A DNA stretch of 64,000 bases from Mesobacterium pallidum (GTDB taxonomy: Bacteria; Pseudomonadota; Alphaproteobacteria; Rhodobacterales; Rhodobacteraceae), in contig NZ_JAIMID010000003.1 of assembly GCF_019966535.1 (NCBI RefSeq), forward strand, positions 248,001 through 312,000, given 5' to 3'. The notes under the pieces were generated by a model that was given only the letters and a program-made list of their open reading frames with translations, made no database searches and was not told the origin of the DNA. The position numbers and the translations under genes were made by a program. Position 1 is the first letter of the stretch, and the number at the start of each line of letters is the position of its first letter. Of the stretch, positions 58,919 to 64,000 are shown piece after piece.

Positions 58919-60025
58919 ATGAGACCTGAGAGCGAAGACGAGCTGGCCGAGATGGTGCGGGCCGCGAACGGGCCCCTGCGGGTGCGGGGCGGCGGGACGC
59001 GGGACATCGGTGCGCCGGTGCAGGGCGAGGTGGTGGAGACCGGCGGGCTGTCGGGCGTGACGCTGTATGAGCCGGGCGCGCTGACACTGGTGGCGAAGGC
59101 GGGCACGCCCGTGGCCGAGATCGAGGCCATGCTGGGGGCCGAGGGGCAGAGGCTGGCCTTCGAGCCGATGGATCACCGGGTGCTTCTGGGCACCGAGGGC
59201 GAGCCGACCCTGGGCGGGGTGGCCTCGGCGAACGTCTCGGGTCCGCGGCGGATTTCCGTGGGTGCGCCGCGGGATTTCATGCTGGGCGTGCGCTTTGTCG
59301 ATGGCGCCGGGCGCGTGGTGTCGAATGGCGGGCGGGTGATGAAGAACGTCACCGGCTATGACCTCGTCAAGCTGATGGCCGGATCCTGGGGCACGCTGGG
59401 GGTATTGACCGAAATCAGCCTCAAGGTCTTGCCCGCGCCCGAGACCGAGGCGACGCTGGTCATTCCCGGGCTCGTGGCCGAGACCGCCGTGGCGGCCATG
59501 TCACGCGCGCTCGGCTCGCCCTTCGAGGTGAGCGGGGCGGCGCATGGGGTCGCCGGGACCTGCCTGCGGGTCGAGGGGTTCGAGAGCCAGGTGCGCTATC
59601 GGACGGCCCAGTTGACCGAACTGCTGACGGGCTTCGGCGCCCCTCAGGTGCTGGAGGCGGTCGACAGCCGCGCGCTGTGGCGGCGGATCGCGGATGTCGA
59701 GGAACTGGCGACGGACGCGGGCGATGTCTGGCGGCTGTCGGTGCGACCGTCGCAGGCGCCGGGGCTGGTGCAGCAGATGCGGGCCGATCAGGTGCTGCTC
59801 GACTGGGGCGGCGGGCTGATCTGGGCGCGTGTGCCCGAAGGGACCGACCTGCGGGCGCGGCTGGAAGGCTTTGGCGGCCATGCCACGCTGATCCGCGCCG
59901 GGGCCGAGACCCGGTCGCGGCTGGCGGTGTTCCAGCCCGAGCCTGCGCCCGTGGCCGCGCTGACCGCCGGGCTGCGGCAGAAATTCGACCCGCGCGGCAT
60001 CCTCAACCCGGGGATCCTGGGATGA
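58919..60025 (+). CDS. glcE: Glycolate oxidase subunit GlcE
   Basis: A 368-residue FAD-binding protein homologous to GlcD but shorter: LRVRGGGTRDIG, GEPTLGGVASANVSGPRRISVGAPRDFMLGVRFV and VMKNVTGYDLVKLMAGSWGTLGVLTEISLKVLP. It is the second flavin subunit of glycolate oxidase. The ATG at 58919 lies three bases after the box repeat, whose end (GAAGAC) is the only candidate ribosome site, so the repeat may affect translation. Confidence 0.94.
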   Translation: MRPESEDELAEMVRAANGPLRVRGGGTRDIGAPVQGEVVETGGLSGVTLYEPGALTLVAKAGTPVAEIEAMLGAEGQRLAFEPMDHRVLLGTEGEPTLGGVASANVSGPRRISVGAPRDFMLGVRFVDGAGRVVSNGGRVMKNVTGYDLVKLMAGSWGTLGVLTEISLKVLPAPETEATLVIPGLVAETAVAAMSRALGSPFEVSGAAHGVAGTCLRVEGFESQVRYRTAQLTELLTGFGAPQVLEAVDSRALWRRIADVEELATDAGDVWRLSVRPSQAPGLVQQMRADQVLLDWGGGLIWARVPEGTDLRARLEGFGGHATLIRAGAETRSRLAVFQPEPAPVAALTAGLRQKFDPRGILNPGILG

Positions 60026-60162
60026 CGACAGCCGACGACTGGATGGCCGCCCGCCAGCCCGCCGGGACGCGCGCCCGGATCGACGCCTGCCCGGCGCGTG
60101 GGGCGTGCCGCACACATAGATCGGACGGGCGGCTGACCGGCACGCCCGCCCGCCCCAACTAG
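60022..60162 (+). CDS. Possible 46-residue protein between glcE and glcF
   Basis: ATG overlaps the glcE stop by four bases (ATGA), and the stop TAG is ten bases before glcF. The product (MTTADDWMAARQPAG start, two cysteines in CPARGAC) is Arg/Ala-rich and resembles nothing I know. The overlap could be chance in GC-rich DNA. Confidence 0.3.
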   Translation: MTTADDWMAARQPAGTRARIDACPARGACRTHRSDGRLTGTPARPN

Positions 60163-60172
60163 AGGCAAGCCC

Positions 60173-61465
60173 ATGCAGACCACCTTTACCGAGGACCAGC
60201 TGAAGGACCCGGGCACCGCGCGGGCCAACCAGATCCTGCGTGCCTGCGTCCATTGCGGCTTTTGCACCGCCACCTGCCCCACCTACCAGGTGCTGGGCGA
60301 CGAGCTCGACAGCCCGCGCGGCCGTATCTACCTGATCAAGGACATGCTCGAGAACGAGCGGGAGCCGGACGCCAGGACCGTCAAGCATATCGACCGCTGC
60401 CTGTCGTGCCTTGCCTGCATGACCACCTGCCCGTCGGGCGTGCATTACATGCACCTTGTCGATCACGCGCGGGCCTATATTGACAAGCGCTACAAGCGGC
60501 CCTTCACCGACCGGGCCCTGCGCTGGGTGCTGGCCGCGGTGCTGCCGCATCCGACGCGGTTCCGGCTGGCGCTGCTGGGGGCCAAGATCGGTCGGCCCTT
60601 CCGCCGCTTCCTGCCGGACCCGCGCCTGCGCGCCATGCTCGAGATGGCGCCGAAAGAGATCCCGCCGGTCAGCCGCAACGACGATGCGCAGGTCTTCCCG
60701 GCGCAGGGCGCGCGCCGCATGCGGGTCGCGCTGATGACCGGCTGCGCGCAGAAGGCACTGAACACCGACATCAACGACGCCACGATCCGGGTGCTGCGGC
60801 GGCTGGGCTGCGAGGTGGTCGTGGCGAAAGGCGCCGGCTGCTGCGGCGCGCTGACCCATCACATGGGGAAGGAGGCGCAGGCCCATGCCTCGGCCGCCGC
60901 GAACATCCGCGCCTGGCAGGCCGAGATGCGGGGCGCGGGGCTGGATGCCATCGTCATCAACACCAGCGGCTGCGGCACGACGGTCAAGGATTACGGGCAC
61001 ATGTTCCGCTCGGGTCCGCTGGCGGGCGAGGCGGCCGAGGTCGCCAGCCTCGCCTGCGACGTCTCGGAACTGCTGACCCGGCTCGCGCCGGAGGCCAAGG
61101 CGCCCGAGGCGCTGCGCATCGCCTACCATGCCGCCTGTTCGCTGCAACACGGGCAAAAGATCAAGGACGCCCCCAAGGCCCTGCTGCGCGGCGCCGGGTT
61201 CGAGTTGGTCGAACCGGCGGACCCGCACCTGTGTTGTGGCTCGGCCGGCACCTACAACCTGCTGCAACCCGAGATCTCGGGCCAGCTCAAGGCGCGCAAG
61301 CTGCGGACGCTCGAGGCCAAACAGCCCGACGTGATCGCCGCCGGCAACATCGGCTGCATGATGCAGATCGGCTCGGGCGCCTCGGTGCCGGTCGTCCACA
61401 CGGTCGAGCTGATCGACTGGGCGACGGGCGGGCCGAAACCCCGGGCCCTGGCAACGGATGATTAA
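60173..61465 (+). CDS. glcF: Glycolate oxidase iron-sulfur subunit GlcF
   Basis: A 430-residue protein with two [4Fe-4S] motifs (C25, C28, C31, C35 and C76, C79, C82, C86) and the repeated CCG domains (GAGCCGAL and HLCCGSAGT) of heterodisulfide-reductase-like subunits. It carries electrons from GlcD/GlcE to the quinone pool. It ends about 60 bases before the first trypsin-like protease gene. Confidence 0.96.
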   Translation: MQTTFTEDQLKDPGTARANQILRACVHCGFCTATCPTYQVLGDELDSPRGRIYLIKDMLENEREPDARTVKHIDRCLSCLACMTTCPSGVHYMHLVDHARAYIDKRYKRPFTDRALRWVLAAVLPHPTRFRLALLGAKIGRPFRRFLPDPRLRAMLEMAPKEIPPVSRNDDAQVFPAQGARRMRVALMTGCAQKALNTDINDATIRVLRRLGCEVVVAKGAGCCGALTHHMGKEAQAHASAAANIRAWQAEMRGAGLDAIVINTSGCGTTVKDYGHMFRSGPLAGEAAEVASLACDVSELLTRLAPEAKAPEALRIAYHAACSLQHGQKIKDAPKALLRGAGFELVEPADPHLCCGSAGTYNLLQPEISGQLKARKLRTLEAKQPDVIAAGNIGCMMQIGSGASVPVVHTVELIDWATGGPKPRALATDD

Positions 61466-61527
61466 CCGTCGCGCCGCATTTTCGCCCCATCTGCGGGATA
61501 GCCTGCGGAGCAAGTAAGGATCAGTTC

Positions 61528-62361
61528 ATGGATCGCGTGGTGCGGCACCTGTTTACCCGGTTTCTCCTGTTGTGTGCCCTCGCGACCCCCGCGCTGGCGG
61601 ACAGCAGCCTGCGCCGGCTCGACACCGGCGACCAGGGACGCGGCTGGGAGGCGGTGGGCCGCATCGACCTGGGCGGGCGCGGCTTCTGCACCGGGGCGCT
61701 GATCGCGCCGACGCTTGTGCTGACCGCGGCCCATTGCCTGTTCGACTCCACCACCGGCGAACGCATCGCGCCCGAAGATATCGAGTTCCTCGCCGGCTGG
61801 CGCAACGGTCGCGCCTCGGCCTATCGCCGGGTGCGGCGGGCCGTGAAACACCCCGGCTACGTGTTCGAGGACGCGCCCTCGGCCACCCGCGTCAGCCATG
61901 ACCTTGCGCTGCTGGAACTGCACCACCCGGTGCGCAACACAACTGTGATCCCCTTCGAGACCGCGCATGACCCGCGACCCGGCGACCAGATCGGCGTCGT
62001 GTCCTACGCCAAGGGCCGGTCCGAGGCACCCAGCCTGCAGGAGCTCTGCGATGTCCGCACCCGGCAGGAAGGCGTGCTGGTCATGACCTGCGACGTCGAT
62101 TTCGGCGCCTCGGGCGCGCCGGTCTTCCGGCTGGGCGCCTCGGGCCGGCCGCAGATCGTGTCGGTCGTCTCGGCCAAGGCCGAGGTGGATGGCGAAGCGG
62201 TCTCGCTTGGCACCGCGCTCGAAGAGCCGCTGGCCACCCTGATCGCCGCGCTGGAAACCGGCGCGGGGTTCGACACCGCCGCCCCGACCGGGATCACCCG
62301 GCTGTCGCAACCCGTGCCCGCCTCGCGCGGGGACACCGGCGCAAAGTTCATCAAGCCATGA
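61528..62361 (+). CDS. Secreted trypsin-like serine protease (first of tandem pair)
   Basis: A 277-residue S1-type protease with a signal peptide (to about PALA, residue 24). Triad: H69 (LTAAHC), D125 (SHDLALLE) and S195 (FGASGAPVF). Cysteines at FCTGAL/AAHC and around LCDVR/TCDV form likely disulfides. The SGAP in place of SGGP is a glutamyl-endopeptidase-like feature. The C-terminus ends TGAKFIKP, shared with the next gene. Confidence 0.88.
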   Translation: MDRVVRHLFTRFLLLCALATPALADSSLRRLDTGDQGRGWEAVGRIDLGGRGFCTGALIAPTLVLTAAHCLFDSTTGERIAPEDIEFLAGWRNGRASAYRRVRRAVKHPGYVFEDAPSATRVSHDLALLELHHPVRNTTVIPFETAHDPRPGDQIGVVSYAKGRSEAPSLQELCDVRTRQEGVLVMTCDVDFGASGAPVFRLGASGRPQIVSVVSAKAEVDGEAVSLGTALEEPLATLIAALETGAGFDTAAPTGITRLSQPVPASRGDTGAKFIKP

Positions 62362-63164
62362 GACATCTCGCAGCCCTCCTCTGCCTCCTCCTTGCCGCGC
62401 CCGCCTGGGCCGAGAATTCCGGCCTGGAACGGCTCGACGCCCGGCAATCCCTGCTGGGATGGGAGGCGGTGGGCCGCGTCGACATCGGCCGCACCGGCTA
62501 TTGCACCGGCACGTTGATCTCGCCAACGCTGGTGCTGACGGCGGCGCATTGCGTCTACGATGCCTCGGGCAAGCTGTTGCCGGCGGCAGAGTTCACCTTC
62601 CGCGCCGGGCTGCATGACGGGGCTTTCGTCGCCAGCCGCAAGGCCCGGCGCCTCGCGGCGCATGCGGGCTACGATCCCTCCGTGGGCGTGCAGGCCGAGA
62701 ACATCCTGCACGACGTGGCCCTGCTCGAGCTCGAGACCGAGATCTCCACCTCCGCCGCCGCGCCCTTTGCCCTGCACAGCGGCAGCCAGCTGGGCGACCG
62801 CGTCAGCGTGGTCAGCTACGGCCGCGGCCGCGACGACGCGCCCTCGTGGCAGCGCGAATGCGGCATCGTGGAAAAGGGCGGCGGGCTGATGGTCTTTGAC
62901 TGCGACGTCGTGCAGGGCTCGTCCGGCGCGCCGGTCTTCCACCGCGAGGGCAACCGGGGCCGCATCGTCGCCCTCATCAGCGCGGCGCAGATCGACGCGG
63001 GCAAGACGATCTCCTTCGGGATGGAGCTGCCGACGGTGGTGGCCGAGGTCAAGCGCCAGCTGCACATCGCCCCCGCCGGCATCGCCGCCGCCCGCCCCAC
63101 GGTGGTCAAGCGCATCACCGTCGGCGACGGCAACAGCACCGGGGCCAAGTTCGTGCGGCCCTGA
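62358..63164 (+). CDS. Secreted trypsin-like serine protease (second of tandem pair)
   Basis: A 268-residue paralogue of the preceding protein, whose stop it overlaps by four bases (ATGA). Signal peptide ends near PAWA; triad H64 (LTAAHC), D119 (LHDVALLE), S189 (GSSGAPVF). The shared core (GWEAVGR.D.G, CTG.LI.PTLVLTAAHC, VVSY..GR) and the common end TGAKF(I/V)(K/R)P show a local duplication. Substrates unknown; predicted periplasmic or secreted. Confidence 0.88.
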   Translation: MRHLAALLCLLLAAPAWAENSGLERLDARQSLLGWEAVGRVDIGRTGYCTGTLISPTLVLTAAHCVYDASGKLLPAAEFTFRAGLHDGAFVASRKARRLAAHAGYDPSVGVQAENILHDVALLELETEISTSAAAPFALHSGSQLGDRVSVVSYGRGRDDAPSWQRECGIVEKGGGLMVFDCDVVQGSSGAPVFHREGNRGRIVALISAAQIDAGKTISFGMELPTVVAEVKRQLHIAPAGIAAARPTVVKRITVGDGNSTGAKFVRP

Positions 63165-63183
63165 CGCCCCCGCGCCCCGCCCC

Positions 63184-63290
63184 TGCTTTCACTTTTCCCC
63201 AAAAACTCACATCCCGGCCGCAGCCCCAAGGCGCCCGGCCCGCGCTTTCATCTTTCCACAAATATGCACGTCCAACGCCCGCCACGGGCG
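63184..63290 (-). repeat. Two minus-strand box copies near the EamA gene end
   Basis: Hairpin CGCCCG-CCA-CGGGCG (63276-63290), then box copies at 63243-63270 (GCATATTTGTGG + AAAGATGAAAGCG) and 63184-63210 (GAGTTTTTGGGG + AAAAGTGAAAG). They follow the transporter gene in its direction of transcription. Confidence 0.7.
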
Positions 63291-63298
63291 CAGGCCGC

Positions 63299-64000
63299 CT
63301 AATGCTCGTTCCGCAAGAGCAGCAGAAGGGCCACGATCGACAGCCCCACCCCGCCCAGGACCAGCAGCGGCGGGACATCCCCGCCCAGGGCGATCTCCCA
63401 CCCGATCACCCAGCTCGGCGTCAGGTAATTGTAGGCCATGACCTTGCCCGCCGGCAGCCGCATCGACCCGAACTGCACCAGCGTGAAGGTCACCGCCGTG
63501 GTCGCCACGGTCAGGTAGCCCAGCGCGATCCAGACGATCCCCGGCAGCGCCGCCCAGTCGGTCGCCACCACGCGGCCGCCGCCGTAAAGGCTCATCAGCA
63601 GCGCCCCCGCGACCAGGGTGAAAAAGGCAAAGGCAATCGCGCTTTCGCCCCGGTTCAGCATCCGCACCAGCGGGATGTAGATGGCATGGGCGATGCAGCC
63701 GTAGAAGTAGATCAGCTCTCCCTCGCCGATGTGGAACTGCACCAGCGCGGACCAGTCGGCGCGAAAGATCACCCACAGCGCCCCGGCCCCGCCGATGGCC
63801 AGCGCCATCGCCATGCGCGGCGTGGTGCGCTGGCGCAGCAGCAGCCAGCCGAAACCCGCGCTCATGATCGGGGTCAGGGTGAAGACGGCCGAGGTCGCCA
63901 CCGGGTCCGAGGTGCGCATCCCCTCGAACATCAGCACGAAATAGGTGGCGAATGTCCCGCCCAGCACGAGGTAGCGCCACGGCGCCCGCATGTCCCGCCC
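63299..64000 (-). CDS. EamA/DMT family transporter, truncated by window edge
   Basis: The frame is open to the end of the window, so the N-terminus is probably missing: 233 codons are visible while EamA transporters are usually near 290 residues. About seven to eight hydrophobic helices are seen, with the second EamA repeat (YFYGCIAHAIYIPLVRMLNRGESAIAFAFF onward) complete. Drug/metabolite exporters of this kind have broad and unpredictable substrates. An internal ATG at 63991 is possible but would give a short protein. Confidence 0.85.
   Translation of the reverse strand, partial: GRDMRAPWRYLVLGGTFATYFVLMFEGMRTSDPVATSAVFTLTPIMSAGFGWLLLRQRTTPRMAMALAIGGAGALWVIFRADWSALVQFHIGEGELIYFYGCIAHAIYIPLVRMLNRGESAIAFAFFTLVAGALLMSLYGGGRVVATDWAALPGIVWIALGYLTVATTAVTFTLVQFGSMRLPAGKVMAYNYLTPSWVIGWEIALGGDVPPLLVLGGVGLSIVALLLLLRNEH

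Overview
The window is gene-dense, high-GC (roughly two thirds G+C by eye) alphaproteobacterial chromosome. Several things point to a Roseobacter-group member of the Rhodobacterales: the aerobic benzoyl-CoA (box) pathway, glcDEF, gltB/gltD with a gene between them, methylmalonyl-CoA epimerase beside a DUF1467 gene, a cyclopropane-fatty-acid synthase, a TRAP binding protein and abundant short GC-rich intergenic repeats. This placement is inference from gene content. I found no rRNA, tRNA, CRISPR array or insertion sequence.

Layout. 1-4.6 kb: a truncated OmpR-type response regulator behind a DegP-like periplasmic protease, then a secreted protein coupled to a secreted caspase-fold protease. 4.7-8.5 kb: msrB-msrA, queG, a glutathione transferase and mtgA. 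8.8-15.3 kb: a gltD-GFA-gltB operon. 15.5-24.8 kb: uppP, a small Cys-rich gene in an AT-richer gap, carB, a cyclopropane synthase, aspS-DUF1993 and a hemerythrin-like protein. 25-33 kb: a DUF1800/DUF1501 pair and assorted housekeeping or conserved genes (GNAT, response regulator, mce, DUF1467, EI24, nitroreductase, DUF167, M48 lipoprotein). 33.1-34.1 kb: an AT-richer foreign-looking gene with a HEPN-like end.

34.2-50.6 kb is the aromatic block, transcribed leftward except for a divergent marR. It contains dctP, a crotonase, a feruloyl-CoA-synthase-like ligase, an amidohydrolase and an acyl-CoA dehydrogenase; then a benzoate-CoA ligase, an alpha/beta hydrolase and a DUF309 gene; then boxC, boxB, a 57-residue Cys-rich protein, boxA and a thioesterase. 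Degenerate TGCA-N6-TGCA sites sit in front of all three gene groups. My reading is one regulon that shortens phenylpropanoid side chains to benzoate and opens the ring through benzoyl-CoA epoxidation. boxD and a boxR-type regulator are not in the window.

50.6-55.3 kb is a sugar module: D-lyxose isomerase, LacI regulator, MFS transporter and xylulokinase, predicting D-lyxose to D-xylulose to xylulose 5-phosphate. 55.3-64 kb holds an OsmC protein, a secreted protein, a DUF599 membrane protein, glcD-glcE-glcF for glycolate oxidation, two tandem secreted trypsin-like proteases and a truncated EamA transporter.

A dispersed composite repeat (one or two GC hairpins, then a box resembling CCGAGGTATTTGG + AAAACAATGAAG, often followed by another hairpin) recurs at ten places, mostly just after gene ends. 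Paired base changes in one hairpin of its 44-bp units suggest the structure is maintained.
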